Below, in pieces: positions 1 through 7,846 of a stretch of 23,202 nt of DNA. Under the pieces are notes generated by a model. That model did not search any database. It worked only from the letters and a program-made list of their open reading frames with translations, and was not told the DNA's origin. Source of the DNA: DAORDI01 sp035345895 (lineage in GTDB: Bacteria; Spirochaetota; Leptospiria; Leptospirales; Leptospiraceae). How positions within the stretch are numbered: the first letter of the stretch is position 1; each line of letters begins with the position of its first letter. The position numbers and the translations under genes are program-made. The DNA is taken from contig DAORDI010000056.1 in the NCBI GenBank assembly GCA_035345895.1, positions 1-23,202 on the forward strand, written 5' to 3'.

Positions 1-677
1 AGGACGCTTGCATAAAATGCATGTCTGTCCCTTGTAATGACCTGGGTGGTGATCGGATCAGGTTCAAGACCAAGTCTCCTGCAGACGAATTCTTCTATCT
101 CAGGATCAATATTGGAAAAGGTGCCCACAGCTCCCGAAAATTTACCGACGGAAATTTCCTTCTTTGCAAGAAGCATTCTTTCCCTGTTTCTTTTCAGTTC
201 TTCATAAAACAGTGCAAACTTCAGCCCAAGAGTCATCGGTTCCGCATGAATCCCGTGTGAACGTCCGATGCATGGAGTCATCTTGTGCTCTTCTGCTTTT
301 TCCTTTACTGAGGCGATAAGTTCATCAAGCCGTTTCAGAATCAGATCCATCGCCTGAGACATCTGAACGCAGAGTGCAGTGTCTCCTATATCCGAAGATG
401 TCAGACCGTAATGCACGTGCCTCGAAGCCGGTCCGATATAATTTCCCATATTCGTCAGAAATGCAATCACATCGTGCTGAAGTGTTTTTTCCAGTTCCAG
501 AATCCCTGGAACATCAAATTTAGCCTTGGCCTTAATTTCCTCGAAATCCTCTTTGGGAATTTCACCTCTGTTCATTCTGACTTCACAGGCAAGGATTTCA
601 ATATCCTTCCATATCTCAAATTTGTTTTCGAGACTCCAGATTGCTGCAATCTCAGGGTTGGAATATCTGTCTATCAT
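1..677 (-). CDS. purB: Adenylosuccinate lyase PurB, N-terminal ~225 residues (3' end beyond window)
   Basis: Adenylosuccinate lyase catalyses two steps of purine synthesis: SAICAR to AICAR plus fumarate, and adenylosuccinate to AMP plus fumarate. It is a cytosolic homotetramer. I translated the minus strand by hand from an ATG at 677 and found no stop to the window edge. The protein starts MIDRYSNPEIAAIWSLENKF, the usual PurB opening. It contains RHVHYGLTSSDIGDTA, with the substrate-binding TSSD segment, then GRSHGIHAEPMTLGLK with the conserved catalytic-site histidine, and later KFSGAVGTFSNIDPEIEE. About 225 of the usual ~430 residues are present; the rest, including the flexible signature loop, lies to the left of base 1. 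The stop of the DUF1554 lipoprotein gene is 48 bp upstream in the same direction, so co-transcription is possible, although the two have no evident functional link. I see no strong Shine-Dalgarno sequence before the ATG. The identification is secure. Confidence 0.95.
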   Translation of the reverse strand, partial: MIDRYSNPEIAAIWSLENKFEIWKDIEILACEVRMNRGEIPKEDFEEIKAKAKFDVPGILELEKTLQHDVIAFLTNMGNYIGPASRHVHYGLTSSDIGDTALCVQMSQAMDLILKRLDELIASVKEKAEEHKMTPCIGRSHGIHAEPMTLGLKFALFYEELKRNRERMLLAKKEISVGKFSGAVGTFSNIDPEIEEFVCRRLGLEPDPITTQVITRDRHAFYASV

Positions 678-725
678 ACTGATTCCAGTTCAGATCAGGG
701 CAGATGAACGTCAAGGAAGGTTTTT

Positions 726-1931
726 TTACTGCTCCGCACAGAGAAGATACTGCATCGTATTGCAGTTCGGAGTTGTGGTCAGATCACGGACTGCATTGTA
801 ATATCCGGTTGAATCACTCAGTCCTATTCTTCCCTGATTTCCGGAAGAGCTGCTTGTCCAGTCAGAACAGTTCGTAGTGGAATAATTCCAGATAATTCCG
901 GAAGAAAAACCTCCCCAGTAAGCCTTCTGAACCCCGGACTCAAATGAATTTGACATGGAACCTGAAGAAAGGAAAATCCCCGCAGCATTGGATGTAAACA
1001 GTGCAGTTCCGTCTGTTCTGGCATAATTCTTATTCGGCTTGAGCACCCAGTCTGAATTCTCAGAAGGATTCGTGCAGTCGCTCGTCGTTCCGCATCCGTA
1101 ACGTCCTGAGGTTCCGACAAAAGCCTTGTATGTGCTCCCGTCATTCGGCTTGTTTGCATCAGAACTGCATTTCGAGTCCGCACCGGAAGCCCCGCCAAGA
1201 TTGCCGTCATACAGTGATGATGTTATGAAGAATCTGTAAACATTATTTACCATCCGGTACACAGTGACTGTATACACTGATACAGCTGCAGAGTCCGATG
1301 CTGTCACTGAAACAGTCACTGTATTCGCTCCCGTATTCAGACTGAGCGAAGAAGAAGCTGAGCCGGAAGCAGTCGCCGTCCCGTTCACAGTGATGGAGGC
1401 ATTTGCATCCGATGCAGTCGGCGTTACGGTAATTGATGAAACAGAAGACTGGACAGAAGCAGTATAAGATGTCACCGCAGAAGAAAATGAGGGATAAAGA
1501 GTGACACTGCTGACCGAGAGAAAACTAAGAGTGCTTATATTTGTAACTCTTACTATAGTTATTGTATATGTTCTAGAGGATGCATCCTGAGCAGTCACTT
1601 TGACTGTGACTGTATTTGAGCCTTCTGCAAGACTGATGCTTCCTGAGGCAGTGCCGGAACTCACTGCTGCTCCATTCACAGTAATGGATGCACCGGAATT
1701 TGCAGCAGTTGCGGTGACAGTAGTTGAGCCAGAAGAATTCGGGACGGAAGCAGTATAGGACGTGAGAGACGAAGAAAAAGTTTCCTTCAGGCTTCCGGCA
1801 CTGATTTTTAAATCCGAAAGGGTACAGTCTGAAGACATAATGCTGAACAGTGCCTTGAATTTCATCCCCTTCTTGGCAGCACAGGACGAAAAAAAAAGCA
1901 GAATGAAAAGCATTGGCAGCTTCCGGAACAT
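726..1931 (-). CDS. Lipoprotein with two cadherin-like repeats and a C-terminal DUF1554 domain
   Basis: A 401-aa predicted lipoprotein, probably exposed on the cell envelope; its molecular function is unknown. The start MFRKLPMLFILLFFSSC has basic residues, a hydrophobic core and a spirochaete-type lipobox ending at Cys17. Residues ~38-129 and ~131-227 are two Ser/Thr-rich beta-sandwich repeats that resemble each other (SYTASV, then ASITVNG, then NTVTV, then YT(I/V)T(I/V)) and match the cadherin-like beta-sandwich type seen in bacterial surface proteins. Residues ~229-401 (VYRFFITSSLYDGNLGG, SDWVLKPNKNYARTDG, and the C-terminal QYLLCAEQ) match DUF1554, a domain found mostly in leptospiral lipoproteins, with six cysteines (255, 280, 286, 355, 390, 398) that could form disulfides. 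I kept the ATG at 1931 because it provides the basic n-region; no clear ribosome binding site precedes it, and an in-frame ATG at codon 7 has a weak GGAAG upstream. purB follows 48 bp downstream. Confidence 0.85.
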   Translation of the reverse strand: MFRKLPMLFILLFFSSCAAKKGMKFKALFSIMSSDCTLSDLKISAGSLKETFSSSLTSYTASVPNSSGSTTVTATAANSGASITVNGAAVSSGTASGSISLAEGSNTVTVKVTAQDASSRTYTITIVRVTNISTLSFLSVSSVTLYPSFSSAVTSYTASVQSSVSSITVTPTASDANASITVNGTATASGSASSSLSLNTGANTVTVSVTASDSAAVSVYTVTVYRMVNNVYRFFITSSLYDGNLGGASGADSKCSSDANKPNDGSTYKAFVGTSGRYGCGTTSDCTNPSENSDWVLKPNKNYARTDGTALFTSNAAGIFLSSGSMSNSFESGVQKAYWGGFSSGIIWNYSTTNCSDWTSSSSGNQGRIGLSDSTGYYNAVRDLTTTPNCNTMQYLLCAEQ

Positions 1932-2176
1932 AGCTTAATATTTGACGGATAAGACAGGATTTTCAAGCAGAAATTATCGGTAAAAAATGGATGAGTGCTT
2001 CATTTAGAGAAAACATTCTGTTTTTTCGAATCTCAAAATAATTTTTTTAGAAACCTCCTAAAATTTCAATTTTTCACAGATTTGAAATTCTGTCCGGGTA
2101 AGACTTCAGATAAATGAAGCTGCTTAAACTCAGAATTTAAGGCATTGCGCTCCTGCAATATTAGAAAACTTGAATA
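1932..2176. other. AT-rich intergenic region with two hairpins between the cyclase and lipoprotein genes
   Basis: This gap lies after the cyclase stop and before the lipoprotein start, both on the minus strand. I see no convincing gene in it. A 17-codon minus-strand ORF exists (ATG near 2017) but lacks a properly spaced ribosome binding site. The stretch holds two short inverted repeats, listed separately, that may end the long signalling operon, and it should carry the promoter for the lipoprotein gene, which I could not place with confidence. Confidence 0.6.
2062..2089 (-). terminator. Possible hairpin terminator downstream of the cyclase operon
   Basis: A perfect 8-bp inverted repeat, AATTTCAA (2062-2069) and TTGAAATT (2082-2089), with a 12-nt loop, lies about 90 bp after the cyclase stop. 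The stem is AT-rich and only a short TT follows on the transcribed strand, so it is not a textbook intrinsic terminator. A second 6-bp stem, TTTTAG/CTAAAA (2045-2063), partly overlaps it, so the two may be alternative folds. Its loop contains GGAGG on the minus strand, but no start codon sits at usable distance. Confidence 0.3.
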
Positions 2177-5100
2177 TTACAGAATCTCGTATCTTTCCCA
2201 AAAAAGTCCGTTAGGAACATTTTTCGAATCATTCACTGATAACCCTTTCCGAATTCTGCTGACATAGTACATTTCAACCTCACCCTTGTTCTTTGCATTG
2301 ATTCTGCCTCTGTACTCGCAGTCAAAAAAGTCCTTCACGAATTCATATGTACTTCCGCTTATATTGATCATCCCGGGGGTCCCGCTGGATTCCATTCGAC
2401 TTGCTGTATTCACTGTGTCGCCCCATACATCGTAAGCAAACTTCTTTTCCCCGATCACTCCTGCAACTAAAGGCCCGCTGTGAATTCCGAGTCTAAGTTC
2501 CCAGTACGGAACCTCAAGCATCATCTTGATGTCCTTCATCTGGTTCATAAATGACTGGATCTCCAGAGCTGCAAGAACTGCATCCACTGCATTTTTTGCA
2601 CCGGGAATATTTGATTTTTTTGTCTTAGGTATCCCGCCGGCACACATATAGCTGTCTCCGATAGTCTTCAGCTTTTCCAGATGAAATCTCTCAGTGATTC
2701 TGTCGAACTGAGAGAAACATCCGTCAAGCTCCTTAATCAGCTCCTGAGGTGTCATATTTTCCGCAATCTTTGTGAAACCCTTGAAATCAGTAAACAGCAC
2801 AGAGACGGAATCAAACATTACCGGTTCAGTGGAGCCCTTCTCCTTCAGCTCTGCGGCAACATCTTCAGGAAGAATATTTAAAAGGAGTTTTTCCGATTTT
2901 TCTCTTTCCTTTTCCGTAAGCTCATACAGAAACGAGCTGTTCACTGCAATTGCAAGCTGTTCACAGAGTGATTCAGTAAAACGGATTTCTTCCTTCTGCA
3001 GTTCCTGCAGTCCTCCGTACCTGTTGATATGCATTATGCCTATCACTTCATTCTGCACCAGAAGAGGAATCTGAAATGTTGCATTCAACTTCAGATCATT
3101 CTTCCATTTCCTGTCAAATACGGAAAGCCTCTCATCAGAAACTCTGCTGTTGTTTTTAAAATAGAATGTCTTTTTTGATGAATATGTTTTATATACACTT
3201 CCTGATTCAGGAACAAGCGGAATTTCCCACTGATAGTATATCTCATTAAAATTTCCTGAATTTGATGCAGAATAACATCTCGTAAAGAGTTCATTTTTCT
3301 TTTTATCCACCAGCTGAAGAATATATATGTCCGTTCCGAGCTTCTCAGTCAGCTCCTTGACTGCCTGCTGAAAAACAGTGTCCAGATCCTTGGCCGAATT
3401 GATCACTTTGGAAAACTCATTCAGAAATTCCACCTGCTTCTGAGCCTCTTCCGCTTCCTTCAGAAGCTCTGCATTCTGAACGGCACCTGCAATCTGATCC
3501 GAGACTTTCTGAAGCCGGCCTTTTTCCTCTTCTGAAATCGACTCAGGCGGAACGGGTTTATTTATGGAAAGAATGCCGATTGTATCTCCGTAGATAATTA
3601 AAGGAATATAGTATAAGTATTTCCAGCCTGCTTTTTCCATAATTTCAACATCTGAAGAATGCAGACCTTCTCCCAGCTCAGCCTCAGAGCAGAACACTGT
3701 CTTATGCTCAGAGAATGCCTCAAATATTTTCCCGGCATTTTTTCCGACTGACCTGCTCCAATTTCTGAAATATTCAGATTTCTCCGAATTGCCGTCAGGC
3801 GAAACAAAACTGAAGCTTTTGAATTTTTTCTTTTCCCTGTCTGCAAGAATCATCCAGAAATCTCTGTAATGGTAATTTGTCTCCAGATAATACATTACGA
3901 AACTCATAATATCTGTCAGGGATGAGACGGAATTTATGTTTCTTGTCAGTTCATTCAAGGACTCCATTTCTGCCTTGGCCTGTTCCATACTGCCTATCAG
4001 TATGGAATTGCTGACGGCACCGGCAATCTGATCTGAAAATTTCTGAATCCTGATTTTTTCATTCTCAGTTATAAATTCAGGCGGAACCGGTCTGTTTACT
4101 GAAATGATTCCGACTGTTTCTCCGTAAATGAGAAGGGGCAGAGAAAAGATATACTTCCATCCGCTTTTTTTAAATATCATTCTGTCAGTGTGAGATATAT
4201 TCTCATTATTTTCATAGAATTCTTCAAAGACAAATTCCTGCGTTGAGAAGACTTCGAAAATTATTCCGGCTTTCTCATTTATGGGGGCCTGCCACAGTTT
4301 AAAAAACTGATCCCTGAGCTCTGATTTTTCAGCTGAAACAAAACTGAATGTATAAAACATTTTTCTGTCCTTATCCGGCAGAATCAGCCAAAAATCCTTA
4401 TACTGATATTCAGTTTCCAGATAATACATTACAAAACTCATAATATCCGTCAGAGATGAAACTGAATTTATATTTTTTGTAAGTTCAGTCAGTGACTCCA
4501 TTTCTGCCTTGGCCTCTTCCAGGCTTTTAGTCCTGTCCCTGACCGTACTGTCAAGATCGGCATTCAGAACACTGATTTCCGAGTACATTGAACTCAGACG
4601 GCTGATGACCTGATTCAGATGATATGCCTGCACTGAGAAATCGTCCGTTGCAGACACTGGCAGCTTGACGGAAAAATTTCCATGACTCACCTGCTGAAGC
4701 GTATCGTTCACGGAGGAAATTCCGTTCCTGACCGATATTCCCAGAATATATGCGACGAAAAGCATAGGAAAGGAAAACATTACAGCCAGCACAATTATAT
4801 GCGCTGCAGGGTTTTCCACTGTAAAGTATCCCCTGTTCAGGGAATAGAGAATATAGCCGAAAAGAGTGAAGGGCATTGAAACCAGACCGAAAACAGTGAG
4901 AATGATTCTTGCATAATAATTGAATTTAGGAATCCTTTCAGGAGGGATCTCACAGAAGGCTAGACGGCTTTTTTTTATAAGTTCAGATACTGTATTTTCT
5001 GTGATAAAAAAGTAAGCCATAAAGGAAAGAGGTCCAATCATAAGAATTACAAAAGGAAGCATCTGAATGACAGGGTATCCCTTCTGAAATCCGATGATAT

Positions 5101-5467
5101 ATGCCGTATGAAATACTGCCGGAGCCGCACCGGCAAGCCATCTGAACACAATCACAGCCGCTTCCCTGAAAGGATATTTCATCATAGAAAGCTTAAGTTC
5201 CTGACACTCCGCAGTTTCCGGGCTGACTGAAGATTCGATCCTGTCAATTTTTTCAAATATCCTTTTCAGAAAAACATATCTCCAGAGTATGCCGAGTAAA
5301 AGAGTCGTCCCTGCCCAGGAAAAGCAGGTCATCAGCATAATCATCTGATTTTCCCTGTCCAGACCGGATGCCGCTGAACCCATATAAACCGCAAACGGAA
5401 GAGGCACTGTATGTGTAAAGAGTTCAAGACGGAATGTAAGCTTCCAGAATGTATTTCTGAATGACAT
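2177..5467 (-). CDS. Membrane-bound class III adenylate cyclase with HAMP-like linker and three GAF domains
   Basis: A 1096-aa inner-membrane protein predicted to make cAMP from ATP. The N-terminus has about six hydrophobic segments (roughly 15-34, 44-67, 105-126, 132-155, 187-208, 222-246), then a HAMP-like stretch (~246-298) and a short coiled coil. Three GAF domains follow (~331-489, 508-668, 682-848); the first two are a tandem duplication. The cyclase domain spans ~880-1075. Metal-binding aspartates are Asp894 (LFTDFKGFT) and Asp938 (KTIGDSYM). The residues that usually set purine choice are Lys934 and Asp1013 (AYDVWGDTVN), as in adenylate rather than guanylate cyclases. Transition-state residues Asn1020 and Arg1024 (NTASRM) are present, so the enzyme looks active. 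The ATG lies one base after the stop of the 7TM histidine kinase gene (TAA-A-ATG), with AAGGA 12 nt upstream, so it is the last gene of the operon and probably translationally coupled. GAF ligands are unknown. Confidence 0.93.
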   Translation of the reverse strand: MSFRNTFWKLTFRLELFTHTVPLPFAVYMGSAASGLDRENQMIMLMTCFSWAGTTLLLGILWRYVFLKRIFEKIDRIESSVSPETAECQELKLSMMKYPFREAAVIVFRWLAGAAPAVFHTAYIIGFQKGYPVIQMLPFVILMIGPLSFMAYFFITENTVSELIKKSRLAFCEIPPERIPKFNYYARIILTVFGLVSMPFTLFGYILYSLNRGYFTVENPAAHIIVLAVMFSFPMLFVAYILGISVRNGISSVNDTLQQVSHGNFSVKLPVSATDDFSVQAYHLNQVISRLSSMYSEISVLNADLDSTVRDRTKSLEEAKAEMESLTELTKNINSVSSLTDIMSFVMYYLETEYQYKDFWLILPDKDRKMFYTFSFVSAEKSELRDQFFKLWQAPINEKAGIIFEVFSTQEFVFEEFYENNENISHTDRMIFKKSGWKYIFSLPLLIYGETVGIISVNRPVPPEFITENEKIRIQKFSDQIAGAVSNSILIGSMEQAKAEMESLNELTRNINSVSSLTDIMSFVMYYLETNYHYRDFWMILADREKKKFKSFSFVSPDGNSEKSEYFRNWSRSVGKNAGKIFEAFSEHKTVFCSEAELGEGLHSSDVEIMEKAGWKYLYYIPLIIYGDTIGILSINKPVPPESISEEEKGRLQKVSDQIAGAVQNAELLKEAEEAQKQVEFLNEFSKVINSAKDLDTVFQQAVKELTEKLGTDIYILQLVDKKKNELFTRCYSASNSGNFNEIYYQWEIPLVPESGSVYKTYSSKKTFYFKNNSRVSDERLSVFDRKWKNDLKLNATFQIPLLVQNEVIGIMHINRYGGLQELQKEEIRFTESLCEQLAIAVNSSFLYELTEKEREKSEKLLLNILPEDVAAELKEKGSTEPVMFDSVSVLFTDFKGFTKIAENMTPQELIKELDGCFSQFDRITERFHLEKLKTIGDSYMCAGGIPKTKKSNIPGAKNAVDAVLAALEIQSFMNQMKDIKMMLEVPYWELRLGIHSGPLVAGVIGEKKFAYDVWGDTVNTASRMESSGTPGMINISGSTYEFVKDFFDCEYRGRINAKNKGEVEMYYVSRIRKGLSVNDSKNVPNGLFWERYEIL
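3446..3979 (-). repeat. Internal repeat copy 2 in the cyclase (linker plus GAF2)
   Basis: Encodes residues ~497-674 of the cyclase. It starts AKAEMESLNELTRNINSVSS and ends after the SDQIAGAVQNA segment. It is about 178 residues, the same length as the preceding copy, and is clearly similar at protein level and in parts at DNA level (for example around 3860-3979). Confidence 0.8.
3980..4513 (-). repeat. Internal repeat copy 1 in the cyclase (linker plus GAF1)
   Basis: Encodes residues ~319-496 of the cyclase, beginning AKAEMESLTELTKNINSVSS. The first ~40 residues differ from copy 2 at only a few positions, and the SDQIAGAV segment recurs at the same offset. This points to an in-frame duplication of linker plus GAF. 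Confidence 0.8.
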
Positions 5468-5468
5468 T

Positions 5469-7460
5469 TTAATTATAATTCCTTAATGGAAAGATGATTC
5501 TGAACTCAGATCCTTTTCCTTCCTCAGAATCCAGTTCTATTCTGCCTCCGTGAAGAGATGCAATCCTTGAAGCCAGGTAAAGTCCAATCCCTACTCCGCT
5601 TTTTTCATACTTTAGAGAAGAGTCTGCACGGAAAAATTTTTCAAAGACCCGCTCTTTCATCTTTTCAGAAATTCCTATACCTGTATCCCTGCAGGAAAAA
5701 ATGCATTCTTTTGCATTTTTCTGAAATGAAAGAACAACTGAACCTCCTTCACGGTTGTAAAGGATGGCATTTTTCATCACAGCATACAGCATCTTTACAA
5801 AAAGGTGCCTGTCACAAAGCACAGTATCGTCCTCCTCCGTATTATAGGAAATGCTCACATGGTTCTGCGTTGACTCCGATTTTAATGATAAAATATTCTC
5901 CTCCACTGCAGAAGCAAAGGATACAGATTCCAGATGAAGTTCCTTCATCGATTCAATATCAGTCATCAGAATAAGATCTTCCAGATAATCATTCAGTTTC
6001 TTTGCATTTCCGAGAAGTTCTTTCCCGTATTCAATGACAGTTTCCTGTTCATTGGGTTCTGTCAGCATCTCGGAATACATATAAATATAGGTCAAAGGAG
6101 TCTTCAGTTCATGAGAAAGGTTCGCAAGAAATTCATCCTTCATCCCGTTCAGTTTTTCGATCTCAGTCTTTCTTTCTTCTGCAAGCAGTCTCTGTTCCTC
6201 CGCCATGCTTCTGGATATTTCTGAATCCCTAAATGCTTTTGAAAATCTTGAGGAAAGAAGATAGGCCTGCGAAAAAATGAAAAAGAATACTCCGTGAGAA
6301 ATATAATTCTTCGTAAATATTGCTCCCCTTGCATAAAGCAGATCATTGACGGCACAGACAGAAACAATCAGAATGCCTAAAGAAAAAATCAGAGAACCTT
6401 CTCTTTTCCTGATTACTGCAAGTATGATAAACGCAATGCTTGTCAGTACAGTCAGAATTACTCCAATGTGAAAAAGAAACAGAAGTTCGGTGAATATTTT
6501 TGCACTGAAGACTGTCGGAACTGCACATACTGCAATCAAATATGCCATACAGTAATTCATTGTTCTGTTCCTGAACTCAGACGGGAAGATCTCCCTGATA
6601 TAAAGATAATAAAACGGAAGAGTCAGATAAAGAAGAATGTATTCCAGCCTTATCATATATATGTTGTATGGATAATTCAGAAGATCAGCGATTTCATGTT
6701 CACCGATAAAAATGGGTCTTAATGAGAAAAGCAGACATACCGCCGCAAAATAGAGGGCTGACCTGTCTGTTCTTCTGAGTGAATAGAGTCCAAGATGATA
6801 AAGACTCATCATCAGAAGTGCTCCAAACAGAAAGAAATCTGTCTCCAATGTTCTCCGTCTCAGTTCTTCCAGCTCCTTATACTGACCTATGTACAGAGTA
6901 TTTCTCAGCCCGCCCCTCGAATGATCAAAATTGGAAAGATGAAGGACAAGTTCCAGCTCAGATGCTCCGTCTGGCAGCGGTACTAATTCAGACTTCAGCT
7001 CAAAAACAGATTCATCAGCAGATCTACCGACAGTTCCAGCCTGGGATACAGAATGACCGTTAATATATAAAATATATCCTCCATAAATTCCGTTCAATTT
7101 TACCGCATTTCCACTGCCGGTCAAGTTCCTTAAAATCAGCCGGTATGATCCGAATTCTTTATCTTTTGCAATATGATTATCCCAGTTTCCCGGAACCTTT
7201 ATGCGGTCAGAGTTGTTCTGAGCAGACGGAGTGCAGGAAGTACCGCATGGAGCAATAAATTTCTCCCTGTAGAACTCCCAGTACCCGTCCAGCTTCAGAA
7301 TCCCTTCCGATTTAAAATTCCAGCCCTTCAGATCAAGAACCCCGCTGACCGCTTGAGGCAGTTCATCTGAAGTCTTTCTGCATCCGGCACTGAAAGAACA
7401 GATCAGAATCAGGGGGATTAAAACTCTGATAATATGGAATGCCGAAATCATCGAGCCCAA
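5469..7460 (-). CDS. 7TM (7TMR-DISM type) sensor histidine kinase with a periplasmic galactose-binding-like domain
   Basis: A 663-aa sensor kinase. The N-terminus is a signal sequence with a lipobox-like FSAGC (Cys27). Residues ~40-195 resemble the jelly-roll domain found in front of 7TMR-DISM regions (GYWEFY, KVPGNWDN, FGSYRL, YILYINGHSVSQAGTVG), which may bind carbohydrate or another small ligand. About seven transmembrane helices follow (~205-405), then a coiled coil, HisKA with phospho-acceptor His450 (SHELKTPL), and HATPase_c with Asn564 (N box), DTGIGI (592-597) and GVGIGL (622-627). All catalytic motifs are intact. The start is uncertain: TTG at 7460 has GGGAG 8 nt upstream, while the in-frame ATG at 7451 (codon 4) has it too far away; I used the TTG. 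The gene begins 3 bp after the receiver gene and ends 1 bp before the cyclase gene. The receiver next door is a natural phosphotransfer partner (inference). Confidence 0.9.
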   Translation of the reverse strand: MGSMISAFHIIRVLIPLILICSFSAGCRKTSDELPQAVSGVLDLKGWNFKSEGILKLDGYWEFYREKFIAPCGTSCTPSAQNNSDRIKVPGNWDNHIAKDKEFGSYRLILRNLTGSGNAVKLNGIYGGYILYINGHSVSQAGTVGRSADESVFELKSELVPLPDGASELELVLHLSNFDHSRGGLRNTLYIGQYKELEELRRRTLETDFFLFGALLMMSLYHLGLYSLRRTDRSALYFAAVCLLFSLRPIFIGEHEIADLLNYPYNIYMIRLEYILLYLTLPFYYLYIREIFPSEFRNRTMNYCMAYLIAVCAVPTVFSAKIFTELLFLFHIGVILTVLTSIAFIILAVIRKREGSLIFSLGILIVSVCAVNDLLYARGAIFTKNYISHGVFFFIFSQAYLLSSRFSKAFRDSEISRSMAEEQRLLAEERKTEIEKLNGMKDEFLANLSHELKTPLTYIYMYSEMLTEPNEQETVIEYGKELLGNAKKLNDYLEDLILMTDIESMKELHLESVSFASAVEENILSLKSESTQNHVSISYNTEEDDTVLCDRHLFVKMLYAVMKNAILYNREGGSVVLSFQKNAKECIFSCRDTGIGISEKMKERVFEKFFRADSSLKYEKSGVGIGLYLASRIASLHGGRIELDSEEGKGSEFRIIFPLRNYN

Positions 7461-7463
7461 GGA

Positions 7464-7829
7464 TCATTCTCCCAGAATTTTTTTAATCTCTTCCACAATC
7501 TGGCTGGGAGAAAAGGGTTTTTGAATAAACCCGCTTGCGCCTCCGTCAGCCGCGGTCTTTGAGTCTGATGCTCCGCCCTTGGCAGTAATGATGAATATAG
7601 GGGTCTTCTCAAAAGCAGGCATTGCTCTCAGTTCCTTCAGGACTTCCCATCCGGTCTTCACAGGCATCATGATATCAGTGATCACCATATCCGGCCGAAT
7701 TTCCACAGCCTTGTCTATTCCTGCCTGACCGTTTATTGCGGTAAATGTCTCAAAGTTTTCCTTTTTCAGGATATCCGAAAGGATTTTTGCCATCGGTGCC
7801 TGATCTTCTATAATCAGTATTTTCCTCAT
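7464..7829 (-). CDS. Stand-alone response regulator receiver protein (CheY-like, no output domain)
   Basis: A 121-aa single-domain receiver. From the ATG at 7829 it reads MRKILIIEDQAPMAKILSDI. It has the acidic pair Glu8/Asp9, phospho-acceptor Asp52 (VITDIMMPVKTG), Thr82 (FIITAKGG) and Lys104 (FIQKPFSP), all the residues needed for phosphorylation. There is no DNA-binding or enzymatic domain, so it probably passes phosphate on or binds a partner protein. An upstream ATG at 7850 overlaps the kinase 1 stop (ATGA) and would add seven residues. I prefer 7829 because AGGAG sits 7 nt before it, the protein then starts in the usual way for receivers, and exactly this 19-bp RBS-ATG segment is conserved after the paralogous kinase 2. 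It is flanked by genes for two histidine kinases and is the only receiver in the window. Confidence 0.93.
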   Translation of the reverse strand: MRKILIIEDQAPMAKILSDILKKENFETFTAINGQAGIDKAVEIRPDMVITDIMMPVKTGWEVLKELRAMPAFEKTPIFIITAKGGASDSKTAADGGASGFIQKPFSPSQIVEEIKKILGE

Positions 7830-7845
7830 AATTTTTTCTCCTGAT
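7827..7845 (-). promoter_or_regulatory. Ribosome binding site and start of the receiver gene, duplicated after kinase 2
   Basis: On the minus strand this is ATCAGGAGAAAAAATTATG, with AGGAG 7-8 nt from the ATG. The identical 19 bases occur at 13159-13177, just after the other kinase. This fixes the receiver start at 7829 and shows that the duplicated unit once reached at least to the receiver start codon. Confidence 0.75.
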
Positions 7846-7846
7846 T

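Noticed and set aside
411..707. Plus-strand ORF of 98 aa near the left edge
   Set aside because: It is antisense to purB, whose minus-strand translation is clearly recognisable across the same bases.
824..1210. Minus-strand ORF of 128 aa inside the lipoprotein gene
   Set aside because: It is an alternate frame of the DUF1554 domain with no family resemblance and no ribosome binding site of note.
1967..2017. 17-codon minus-strand ORF with AGGAGG upstream
   Set aside because: The AGGAGG is nearly 40 nt from the ATG, too far to serve it, and it lies in the loop of a hairpin.
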